A stretch of 7,165 nt of DNA from DASWHK01 sp036398215 (GCA_036398215.1 DASWHK010000175.1:1-7165), one strand, 5' to 3'. Positions 1 through 6,913 are shown, counted from the first letter of the stretch. A program made the numbers and translations. The notes: generated from the letters alone by a model not told the origin.

Positions 1-227
1 ACTTTCCTCAGATTCGCTTCGATCTCAGTTACAGCGCCTACACACGGAGACGAGGATCCGAGATACTGATCCACCCGACCAAGGTGAGCGTCTCTGCGCC
101 CGCCCGATCCACGTTACCGTTTGTGGCCGCCTAGATGCCAACACGCCGCCTTCTCAGCACTCTATCGTCCGACCGTAGCGGGCGCTTTCTGCCTACATGG
201 CGCTAGACAGTCTCGGCGTGGAAATTA

Positions 228-296
228 GAGAGCAGGGTGCGGAGAGAACGGCGCCGACGCCGACCGCTTCATCAAGCACCTCTCGGCCCTGCTCTC
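228..296. repeat. 10-bp inverted repeat
   Basis: GAGAGCAGGG at 228-237 is exactly complementary to CCCTGCTCTC at 287-296, with 49 bases between. In GC-rich DNA a 10-bp match at this distance is only borderline beyond chance. It is recorded because two longer inverted repeats follow in the same gene-free stretch. Confidence 0.35.
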
Positions 297-404
297 CGCT
301 CCCCAGAAGCCCCTGCCTGATGGAGATCTAGCCGGCTGTGGAGTCGTCGCCCCGCCGACGTGCCTGAGGCGGGTTTGACCATGTCACCTCGGACCGGGGG
401 TGGT

Positions 405-494
405 CGGTCCGCCAGCCGAGCGTTAGGTGTGTCGACGCAGTGGCTGCGCTGGCGAAGACAATCGGCGCTCGGCCCGCCCACGGCTGGCGGACCG
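405..494. repeat. 14-bp perfect inverted repeat with inner hairpin
   Basis: CGGTCCGCCAGCCG at 405-418 pairs exactly with CGGCTGGCGGACCG at 481-494. Inside, CGCAG/CTGCG (436-440 and 444-448) can form a 3-base-loop hairpin. GCCGAGCG (415-422) can alternatively pair with CGCTCGGC (466-473). The whole 90-base element could fold as a long stem with internal branches, in DNA or RNA. Its function is unknown. An integron attC site was considered and rejected. Confidence 0.6.
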
Positions 495-610
495 GGCACC
501 CATCGGGCCGGCGGCAAGGTGACAGAATCGGCACGGAGGAACGCCGGGGGCGGAGTGGCCACGGTCGTCCGCCGGTCCGAGCTTGCAGAGCCGGAGCAGA
601 GGGTGGAGGA

Positions 611-707
611 GGCGCTATGGGTCCCCGCGAGAGGCTCTCGCGTGTCTCCGGGCCCCACGGCCGGCGTAACGAATGACGCGCTGCCTTCCGCGGGGACCCA
701 TAGCGCC
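611..707. repeat. 19-bp perfect inverted repeat, 97-bp element
   Basis: GGCGCTATGGGTCCCCGCG at 611-629 is the exact reverse complement of 689-707, with 59 bases between the arms. Nested in it, CGCGAGAG-G-CTCTCGCG (626-642) is a perfect hairpin that shares its first four bases with the left arm, so the two structures compete. The right arm ends four bases before the first conserved GATGCCC of the 34-bp array. A 19-bp perfect match at this distance is very unlikely by chance. It could be a small non-autonomous mobile element with terminal inverted repeats, though only a 2-base GA flanks both sides, or a structured RNA or termination element. Confidence 0.75.
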
Positions 708-710
708 GAC

Positions 711-840
711 GATGCCCGGTCAGCAGCTCAGGCGGGCTGCCGGCGATGCCCGGTCACGACCTCAGGCTGGCCGCGGACAATGCCCAAACAGCGCCTCAGG
801 CCAGCCGCCGACGATGCCCGGTCAGCACCCCCGCTGCGCG
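711..840. repeat. 34-bp tandem repeat array, about 4 units
   Basis: The motif (G/A)ATGCCC recurs at 711, 745, 779 and 813, a period of exactly 34 bases each time. Units 1-3 share GATGCCCggtCA, then CTCAGGC and a GC-rich end. Unit 4 keeps the GATGCCCGGTCAGCA core and then diverges into the stop codon of the minus-strand gene at 841. GGCTGGCC of unit 2 (765-772) is complementary to GGCCAGCC of unit 3 (799-806), so adjacent units can pair. There are no unique spacers, so it is not CRISPR. 34 is not a multiple of 3, so the array is not a conserved protein repeat. Confidence 0.8.
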
Positions 841-1308
841 TTAAAACTCGAAGGGATGCCGGGCCCGGATCAGCACGTGGGTGCCGGCGAGGACGCCGGG
901 GCCGTACTCGGCGACGATGCGGTCGCCGGCGGCGAGCTCGTCGGGGACGATGCTGGCCGCGGCCAGCGCCAGCTCGAGGCGGCAGTTGCCGGCGTCGAGC
1001 ACCAGCTCCTCGGCGCTCAGCGAGAGGACCGTGCCGCGATCATCGGCCGGCACCGGAGCGCGCTCGCAGCGAGGCTCGGCGGCGGCGACGGGGACGCCCT
1101 GGACCGCGGCGGGCCGCTCGTAGATCAGCGCCGCCGGCGCCGCGAAGAGCAGGAATGCGGCCAGCAGCCAGGGAGCGGGCCGCTGCCGGCCCCGGCTCGC
1201 CGCCCGATACGGAAGGCGGACGAACAGCATCGTCAGCGCCTCCTTGCCGGCGTCTTCCGCCGGCGTGCCGTCCATCACCGTCCGTTCCACCCGCCGTTCC
1301 GGTCTCAT
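841..1308 (-). CDS. Small single-pass membrane protein, unknown function
   Basis: A 155-residue protein I do not recognise. It has a charged N-terminal segment of about 45 residues, one hydrophobic helix at about 47-63 (PWLLAAFLLFAAPAALIY), and then a soluble tail of about 90 residues. The Arg-rich N-terminal side suggests N-in, so the tail would be periplasmic. The tail (RGTVLSLSAEELVLD...LAAGDRIVAEY) alternates short strands and turns like a small beta-barrel domain; this is inferred from pattern only. It has two cysteines in the tail (81 and 109), possibly a disulfide. The start ATG overlaps the stop of the upstream gene (ATGA, 1308-1305), and GGAG lies 8 bases upstream of it, which supports this start and translational coupling. 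It is the last gene of the minus-strand run. The stop TAA is at 843-841, directly abutting the 34-bp tandem array. Confidence 0.75.
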   Translation of the reverse strand: MRPERRVERTVMDGTPAEDAGKEALTMLFVRLPYRAASRGRQRPAPWLLAAFLLFAAPAALIYERPAAVQGVPVAAAEPRCERAPVPADDRGTVLSLSAEELVLDAGNCRLELALAAASIVPDELAAGDRIVAEYGPGVLAGTHVLIRARHPFEF

Positions 1309-1784
1309 ACCCGCATCTCCTCGCCGAGCACGTCGACGATGCCCACCCCCGCCGCGGCGATCGCCGGCGAGGAGTCCACATCCAGCGTGTCGGCGATCCT
1401 CGTGGCCGCGTCGAGGATGCCGTCGACGCCGTCGCGGACCGCGCCGCCGTGGTCGGTCACCGCCGAGATCACCGCGGCGGCGGTCCGCCGGAGGAGCGCC
1501 GGATCGAGCATTTCTTCGCCACAGTCGCGCATCGCGCGGAGGACGCCGAGCGCCACCCCCGAGGCCACGTCCCGGGTCGACAGGCCGGCCTGCAGCGCCG
1601 CGCCGACGATCCGGCGCACGGTCAAGGACGTATCCACGGGCGGCGCGGCGGTAGGCCAGCGCGCCAGGTGCTCACGCACGTACTTCTCGGTGACCAGGAC
1701 CACCGCCGGGCGAGCTGCCGCGGCGAAAAAGCCGGCCGGTACCGCTTCGGGCACGGTCAGGAAGGGAACCCTCGTCATCGGCAT
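1305..1784 (-). CDS. Small alanine-rich helical protein, unknown function
   Basis: A 159-residue protein I do not recognise. I chose the start at 1784 (MPMTRVPFLTV) because AAAAGGAG sits 8 bases upstream (1800-1793). An ATG 13 codons earlier, at 1823, would add a basic segment (MGRRRRKRK) but has no clear ribosome binding site. There is no signal peptide or convincing membrane helix. Residues 54-87 and 97-136 look like amphipathic alpha-helices rich in Ala, Val and Asp. The gene starts 93 bases after the M48 protease stop, with no obvious promoter or terminator between, and its TGA overlaps the ATG of the next gene. It is therefore probably co-transcribed with the protease and translationally coupled to the small membrane protein. 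Its coupling suggests the two small products act together, but their job is open. Confidence 0.7.
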   Translation of the reverse strand: MPMTRVPFLTVPEAVPAGFFAAAARPAVVLVTEKYVREHLARWPTAAPPVDTSLTVRRIVGAALQAGLSTRDVASGVALGVLRAMRDCGEEMLDPALLRRTAAAVISAVTDHGGAVRDGVDGILDAATRIADTLDVDSSPAIAAAGVGIVDVLGEEMRV

Positions 1785-1877
1785 CGACTGCGCTCCTTTT
1801 CGCTTACGCCGCCGGCGACCCATGTCACCCGAGAGCGGCCCATTCGATTGCTTGTTCAGCGGTGGACAGTTTGCTCG

Positions 1878-3398
1878 TCAGCGGTGATGGATGGCTCGGT
1901 CGTCGACCCTCAGAGTCGACAGCATCCTGTCGAACGTCGGCTCGAAGCGGTGGTAGCTGTGATCGGGGGCGATCAGCAGCGCGTACAGGACGTGATCGTC
2001 GCCCTCGGTCTCGCGGGCGACGATGGTGACCCGCTCCGTCTCGTCGGTGTGCGGGTTGTGCCCGGACAGCCACAGAAACACCGTCGGGGCGCCGGCGATC
2101 GTGCGGACCTCGGCATCGCGCCGCTCGACCTCGAGATGGGGGTTCGACTGGCGAATGTGATCGACGATGTCGAGCGTCGCCAGCTCGAGGTGGCGCGGGG
2201 CGTCGGGGACCCTGGTCTCGAACCGCTGCGTGAAGCCGCGCGCCAGCCCCCCGGGACTGCGGACGCTGCCGCGGAACGGCACGTAGTGGTTGATGATCAT
2301 GCCGTAGACGACCTCGCGGCGGCCGTCCTCCCACGTGAAGATGCCGTCGGCCGGCGCCAGCGTGACTCCGAAGTCGTTGGCGGAGGCGCTGACCCTCCAG
2401 TTCTGCGGATAGCGGATCGAGAAGTAGCCGTCCCTTTGCTCGAAAGAGACGAGTTCGGCGGCCGGTTGGGCGACGTCGGCGTCTCTCGGCGGGATACGGC
2501 CGCGGGAGGTCGTGGTGTCGCCTTCGTCGTCGGCCGTCCTTTGGGTGAGCAGCTGGTCCATGCGCCGCGCCTCAGGCATCGAGCGCAGCTCGGCCTGCAC
2601 CGAGGCCAGGCCGCCGTTCTCCCGCCGCCGGTCGACGCTCAGATAGCGGGCTTCGTCGCGGATCGTCGCCTGGCGCTCGTCGTAGGGAGGATGGGAGCTG
2701 AAGAACTCCTCCAGGCCGCTGGGATCGCGCTGCTGCTGGCCACGCAGGGTCTCGAACATGTCCACCATCGCCAGCGGGTCGTAGCCGGCGCGGGCCATGA
2801 TCTGGGCGCCGACGATGTCGGCCTGCTCCTCGGCGTCGCGGCTGAATCTCAAGAACAGCGTGTTGAGGCCGAAGCCGCCGACGGCGCCGATGATGTCCCC
2901 CGTGTTGCCCCTGCCGAGGAGGCCGCCGAGCACGCCGAGCCCGGCGTTGGCGAGATACGCCTTGGAAGCCTGGTTGGTGCCGTGGCGGAGCGCGACGTGG
3001 GCGATCTCGTGGGCCAGCACGCCGGCGAGCTCGGACTCGTTGCGGACCGTCTCGACGAGCCCGCGGTTCAAGTACATGAAGCCGGCGGGCAAGGCGAAGG
3101 CGTTGACGTCGGCGATGTTGAGCACCTTGAACTGGTAGGGGTAGTCGCCGTGGGGCGCCTCGACGGCGAGCCGCTGCCCGACCGCGTCGACGTAGGCCTC
3201 CACCGATCGATCGTTGAGCAGTGGCAACTGGCTCTCGACCTCGCGGGCCGACTGGCGGCCGATCTCGATCTCCTGCTCGACGCTGAAGAGGTTGAAGCCG
3301 GGCTCGACGCTGCTCTGGGCGGCCAGCATGGCCGGAGCCAGCAGCAGGACCGAGACCAACACGGCGGCGAACCCTGAACGCTTGCGGATCTCTCGCAT
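1878..3398 (-). CDS. Secreted M48-family zinc metalloprotease with C-terminal extension
   Basis: A zinc endopeptidase of family M48 (BepA/LoiP-like in layout), probably acting on envelope proteins in the periplasm. From the chosen start (506 residues) there is a signal peptide at about 1-27 (MREIRKRSGF then a hydrophobic run ending AMLAAQ). The peptidase domain at about 35-250 has the zinc site HEIAH (130-134), a third ligand Glu190 in DAEEQADIVG, the family strand VNAFALPAGFMYLNRG (98-113), and SHPPYDER (235-242). After a polar linker (about 255-315) comes a second domain at about 318-500, starting YFSIRYPQNW, resembling PsbP/DUF1795-type folds by pattern. That domain is absent from minimal M48 proteases. 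The ATG at 3398 has GAGGAG 8 bases upstream. A longer in-frame reading from 3689 would overlap the preceding gene and add a non-secretory Arg-rich segment. A sigma54-like promoter lies just upstream (3470-3454). Two small genes follow. Confidence 0.93.
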   Translation of the reverse strand: MREIRKRSGFAAVLVSVLLLAPAMLAAQSSVEPGFNLFSVEQEIEIGRQSAREVESQLPLLNDRSVEAYVDAVGQRLAVEAPHGDYPYQFKVLNIADVNAFALPAGFMYLNRGLVETVRNESELAGVLAHEIAHVALRHGTNQASKAYLANAGLGVLGGLLGRGNTGDIIGAVGGFGLNTLFLRFSRDAEEQADIVGAQIMARAGYDPLAMVDMFETLRGQQQRDPSGLEEFFSSHPPYDERQATIRDEARYLSVDRRRENGGLASVQAELRSMPEARRMDQLLTQRTADDEGDTTTSRGRIPPRDADVAQPAAELVSFEQRDGYFSIRYPQNWRVSASANDFGVTLAPADGIFTWEDGRREVVYGMIINHYVPFRGSVRSPGGLARGFTQRFETRVPDAPRHLELATLDIVDHIRQSNPHLEVERRDAEVRTIAGAPTVFLWLSGHNPHTDETERVTIVARETEGDDHVLYALLIAPDHSYHRFEPTFDRMLSTLRVDDRAIHHR

Positions 3399-3661
3399 CT
3401 CCTTCACTCCTCGTTTTCCGGCGAATCGGTTTTCCGCCGATGCCTCGGTGGAAAGCAAACTCCGTTCCAACTCGCGGAGGGCTGGCTCGCCGGCGGCACG
3501 GCGCTCGCAGCCGGCCCCCGGGGAGGCCCGCCCCGCATGGCTTTGCGGCCGCCTGCCGGCCGGGCAGATTCGTATCGGGGTACGGCAAGGGCGGCGTCCG
3601 GGGCGCGCCACAGGCCGGCGGGCGCAGGTCCTACAGGCCCACTGCAGGGAATGCACGCCCA
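3399..3661 (-). other. Intergenic region GWxTD gene to M48 gene
   Basis: A GC-rich, non-coding gap of 263 bases. It carries the sigma54-like promoter at 3470-3454 and the M48 ribosome binding site. At its distal end, the last codons of the GWxTD gene can form an imperfect stem with downstream sequence (3656-3670 with 3613-3624, GGCCGG...GGGCG against CGCCCGCCGGCC). That stem could act as a transcript-end structure, but no T-run follows, so I do not call a terminator. Confidence 0.5.
3454..3470 (-). promoter_or_regulatory. Sigma54-like -24/-12 promoter for M48 gene
   Basis: On the minus strand the sequence reads TTGGAACGGAGTTTGCT. GG (3468-3467) and GC (3456-3455) are separated by exactly 10 bases, and the match to TGGCACG-N4-TTGCW has one mismatch (A for C at the fourth core position). 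Predicted transcription start is about 3443, giving a leader of about 45 nt before the ATG at 3398. It is weaker than the other two sites but is in the right place and orientation. Confidence 0.6.
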
Positions 3662-5002
3662 CTACCGGCCTCCAACGCAGCCGGGGCAAGGCGAGGCCAC
3701 TGGAAGCAGCCAGAAACGGGTGCCGGCGGCCGAGCGTGCCGGCGGCTCGCCGGCGGTCCCCAACGAGCGGCGTTGCAGCCAGAGGACGCGACCCCCGGCA
3801 GCCGGATCGTTGGCGATGAAGGCGATGGCCACGGCCCGGCCGTCGCCGCTGACGTTGACCGACAGCAGGCGGGCCACGGCGTAACGGTTCGGCAGCTGCT
3901 CCGGCGCCGCCGCGGCGTCCGGCGCGGCGGCGAGCGGAAAGCGGGCCACCCGGCCGGTTGCGGCTTCCGCGACTTCGAGCGTCGCGGCGCCTGAGCGCGT
4001 CGTGTACTCGGGCGCCAAACGCACGAGCACACGCACCGGCTCTCCGGCGAGCTCCGCAAGCTCGGCGGGATCGAGCCGCAGGCGCATGGCGATCGCGCCG
4101 CTCGTCGCGGCGGCCTCCGGTTCGTCGGCCACCAGCGACACGTTGCTCGCGGCCAGCGCCACCGCCCCGGAACGTTCGCCGACGCCTGCCGCGGGCGCCC
4201 CGAGCACCCGCAAGTCCAGGCGGCTGACCAGCGCCCCGTCGACGAGCTCGCCGCGCAGGTCCTCGATCGCGAAGGTCAGCTCCACGGTCAATCCGGTTTC
4301 TTCGCCGGCGACGACGGCCGTCACCGGCAACGCGGCGGTCATTCGGTGCAGCGTCGACGGCACCTCGAGCGTCAGCTCGTGGTTGCGGACGGCGCCGTTG
4401 ACGGCCTCCGCGAGCGCCCGGCGGATCTGCGCCGCGGAACGGACATCATGTTTATCGGCCAGCGCCATGTAATCGCCCATGTCGACGAACATCACTCGCA
4501 GTTGCGAGCGGCGCTGGTAGTCCCAGACCTCGGCGTGCCGGAAGCCCGCGCTGGTGGCCAGGCGAGCCTGGGTGCGATAGACGGCGTCGGGAGGGCCGAG
4601 CAGCACGAAGAACAGGCCGCGGCTGGTCGCCCAACCGGGCGTGCCCCGCTGGCGGTCGCTGAACTCCTTGTCGGCGAACAGCAGCCGCGAGTAGAACAGC
4701 TCGCGGAACTCGTTGCGCTCGGTCTCGGGGCGCGGGTCGCGCCGCGCCCAGAACCACTCGAGGAAGCGCTCGTACTGGAGCGGCTCCAGCCGGCGGGCGA
4801 TCGCCGCCTCCTCGGCGGTGAGCAAGAGGTTGACGGGCGCGTCGATCCAGCCGACGAAGCTGGCCGGCTCCCCGACCTGTTGCCGCTCCGACTGCGAGGC
4901 GGCGGTCGGAGCGACGAGCATTGTCGCGATGAGGGTGGCCGCGAGCAGCGCCGCGGCTCCTGGGCTGTTGCGGAAATGAGCTCCTTGTTGGCGGCCGATC
5001 AC
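3662..5002 (-). CDS. Secreted GWxTD-domain protein
   Basis: Belongs to the GWxTD-domain family, known mainly from Acidobacteriota, Bacteroidota and related phyla; the biochemical role is not established. The chosen product has 446 residues. There is a signal peptide at about 1-36 (hydrophobic AAALLAATLIATMLVAPTAA, ending near ASQS), so it is exported. The GWxTD domain at about 60-190 includes FLEWFWARRDPRPETERNEF, the signature at 123-127 reading GWATS (Ser where the name-giving Asp normally stands), RGLFFVLLGPPD (128-139) and EVWDY (158-162). The remainder (about 205-446) is rich in beta-strand and Ala and looks like one or two Ig-like or sandwich modules. I chose GTG at 5002: GGGAGG lies 5 bases upstream and the signal peptide follows at once. 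An in-frame ATG at 5095 overlaps the promoter itself, so it would lie upstream of the predicted transcript start. Confidence 0.88.
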   Translation of the reverse strand: MIGRQQGAHFRNSPGAAALLAATLIATMLVAPTAASQSERQQVGEPASFVGWIDAPVNLLLTAEEAAIARRLEPLQYERFLEWFWARRDPRPETERNEFRELFYSRLLFADKEFSDRQRGTPGWATSRGLFFVLLGPPDAVYRTQARLATSAGFRHAEVWDYQRRSQLRVMFVDMGDYMALADKHDVRSAAQIRRALAEAVNGAVRNHELTLEVPSTLHRMTAALPVTAVVAGEETGLTVELTFAIEDLRGELVDGALVSRLDLRVLGAPAAGVGERSGAVALAASNVSLVADEPEAAATSGAIAMRLRLDPAELAELAGEPVRVLVRLAPEYTTRSGAATLEVAEAATGRVARFPLAAAPDAAAAPEQLPNRYAVARLLSVNVSGDGRAVAIAFIANDPAAGGRVLWLQRRSLGTAGEPPARSAAGTRFWLLPVASPCPGCVGGR

Positions 5003-5024
5003 GATGCCCTCCCAGTCACTCCGT

Positions 5025-5061
5025 GGTCGTTCGAAAAGAACGAGCGGTCGTTCGAAAGAAC
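5025..5061. repeat. Two direct repeats 21 bp apart in GWxTD leader
   Basis: GGTCGTTCGAAAAGAAC (5025-5041) and GGTCGTTCGAAAGAAC (5046-5061) start 21 bases apart, two helical turns. Each contains a small dyad, GTTC...GAAC. They fall between the predicted transcript start (about 5068) and the GTG start at 5002, so they could be an operator just downstream of the promoter or two small RNA hairpins in the leader. A similar sequence, GGTCGTTCTGGAAC, lies at 6982-6995 in the leader of the divergent gene. Confidence 0.7.
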
Positions 5062-5078
5062 AGTCGGTGACACGGGGA

Positions 5079-5094
5079 AGCAAGGCGCGTGCCA
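5079..5094 (-). promoter_or_regulatory. Sigma54 -24/-12 promoter for GWxTD gene
   Basis: The minus strand reads TGGCACGCGCCTTGCT. All core positions of TGGCACG-N4-TTGCW match, and GG (5093-5092) and GC (5081-5080) are exactly 10 bases apart. Predicted transcription start is about 5068, with a leader of about 66 nt to the GTG at 5002. Transcription from such a site needs RpoN and an AAA+ enhancer-binding activator; a gene for one ends about 215 bases upstream. Confidence 0.85.
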
Positions 5095-5186
5095 TGCGGC
5101 GAAGGGCGAGACCATCGGCATGGTGCGCCTATACAGATGGCGCGGATCGAGGGGCCCGTCGCGAAGGCGGTGGGAAACGGGACGCG

Positions 5187-5203
5187 GCTGCGTCGATTGC
5201 AGC
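5187..5203. promoter_or_regulatory. Candidate upstream activator dyad
   Basis: GCTGC-GTCGATT-GCAGC (5187-5203) is a 5-bp dyad centred about 127 bases upstream of the predicted GWxTD transcript start, a typical distance for an enhancer-binding protein site. Short dyads are common in GC-rich DNA, so this is only a candidate. It might instead be a weak hairpin after the regulator gene. Confidence 0.25.
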
Positions 5204-5309
5204 GGCGCCGGTCAGTCTTGCAGGGAGCGCGGCGCCTGGCAGGCCGTGGCGGGGTGTGTTGCGTCTGAGCGGCCTGATGGGTCTGCTTGCGACAGTCGGA
5301 GGCCGGGGC

Positions 5310-6668
<1,359 letters not shown>

Positions 6669-6786
6669 GCAGCGGCCCTTCGTGTGGCAGGAGTGGCCAG
6701 CCGGCGACGGCTTCGGGCCGGGGATGGATCGCCGGCGAGGAGTAGTGAGCGGTCGACCGTGTATCGGGGCCGCTCATGTTTGTTTG

Positions 6787-6816
6787 ATTGTACATTTCGG
6801 GCCGGGTCGCATCCAA
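6787..6816 (-). promoter_or_regulatory. Possible sigma70-type promoter of regulator gene
   Basis: On the minus strand, TTGGAT (6816-6811) and TACAAT (6792-6787) are separated by 18 bases, inside a local AT-rich island. The -10 is close to TATAAT, the -35 is weak. Predicted start is near 6780, about 110 bases before the regulator ATG. The -35 lies within the first direct repeat (6807-6832), so a protein bound there would affect it, allowing autoregulation. Confidence 0.4.
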
Positions 6817-6866
6817 GGCAGGCACCCCGACGCGCCCGTTCGCATCCAAAGGCAGGCACCCCGACG
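6807..6866. repeat. 26/27-bp direct repeat pair, candidate enhancer sites
   Basis: Copy 1 (6807-6832) and copy 2 (6840-6866) are identical (TCGCATCCAA...GGCAGGCACCCCGACG) except for one extra A in copy 2. They start 33 bases apart, about three helical turns. Relative to the predicted sigma54 start at 6924 they are centred near -104 and -71, the usual zone for enhancer-binding protein sites. They are good candidates for the binding sites of the adjacent NtrC-type regulator. A similar sequence was not clearly found upstream of the other two sigma54-like promoters. Confidence 0.7.
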
Positions 6867-6897
6867 GCCCGCTTTTTCCGCCGCTGCTGCAGGGCCG

Positions 6898-6913
6898 TGG
6901 CACACGCTTTGCA
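6898..6913 (+). promoter_or_regulatory. Sigma54 -24/-12 promoter for divergent gene
   Basis: TGGCACACGCTTTGCA matches TGGCAC-N5-TTGCW at every core position. GG (6899-6900) and GC (6911-6912) are exactly 10 bases apart. Predicted transcription start is about 6924, which leaves a leader of about 188 nt before the ATG at 7112. It points away from the regulator gene, toward the gene that leaves the window. Confidence 0.85.

Larger units (their letters stand above)
1..840. other. Gene-poor, repeat-rich region
   Basis: I see no convincing gene in this stretch. The first ~240 bases look less GC-rich than the rest. Short open stretches exist, such as 3-134 on the plus strand ending in TAG, and 229-377 on the plus strand (reading ...ADRFIKHLSALL...) ending in TGA. 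Neither has a start or ribosome binding site I can defend; they could be remnants of decayed genes or chance. The region contains three inverted repeats (228-296, 405-494, 611-707) and a 34-bp tandem array (711-840), listed separately. No tRNA or rRNA signature was seen. It lies just downstream of the minus-strand gene ending at 841, so the minus-strand transcript would run into the array. Confidence 0.6.
5003..5309 (-). other. Intergenic region, regulator to GWxTD gene
   Basis: A stretch of 307 bases without a gene. It holds, in minus-strand order, no recognisable terminator after the regulator stop (TGA 5312-5310), a dyad at 5203-5187, a small dyad ACCAT-CGGC-ATGGT at 5111-5124, the sigma54 promoter at 5094-5079, a predicted leader with two 21-bp-spaced repeats (5025-5061), and the GWxTD ribosome binding site. 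The layout (upstream dyads, -24/-12, short leader) is that of an enhancer-dependent promoter. Confidence 0.6.

Noticed and set aside
3..134. C-terminal end of a gene entering from the left edge (plus strand)
   Set aside because: The frame is open to TAG at 132-134, but a second frame is also open and nothing in the translation is recognisable, so it cannot be supported as a gene.
405..430. Integron attC site (GCGTTAGGT resembles the GTTRRRY end)
   Set aside because: No matching RYYYAAC core with a pairing left half is found upstream, and no cassette-like gene follows. GCGTAAC at 664-670 does not fit the core either.
711..840. CRISPR array
   Set aside because: The 34-base units follow each other directly with no unique spacers, and the copies are imperfect.
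1860..1876. Plus-strand GG-N10-GC site (CGGTGGACAGTTTGCT)
   Set aside because: It has the spacing and TTGC, but the CAC of the -24 element is lost, and it points antisense into the M48 gene with no plus-strand target.
360..3377. Long open frame on the plus strand (1005 codons)
   Set aside because: It runs antisense to the M48 gene and the two small genes, has a low-complexity Arg/Ala/Gly/Asp-rich translation, and spans the tandem array. It is an effect of high GC content, not a gene.
3613..3670. Rho-independent terminator after the GWxTD gene
   Set aside because: An imperfect GC-rich stem is possible, but there is no T-run after it and it overlaps the stop codon.
3399..3689. Longer M48 start at 3689
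   Set aside because: It would overlap the end of the GWxTD gene and place 97 Arg-rich residues before a clear signal peptide. ATG 3398 has its own ribosome binding site.
5002..5095. Longer start of the GWxTD gene at the ATG at 5095
   Set aside because: That ATG overlaps the -24 element of the sigma54 promoter and would precede the transcript start. The GTG at 5002 has a good ribosome binding site and begins just before the signal peptide.
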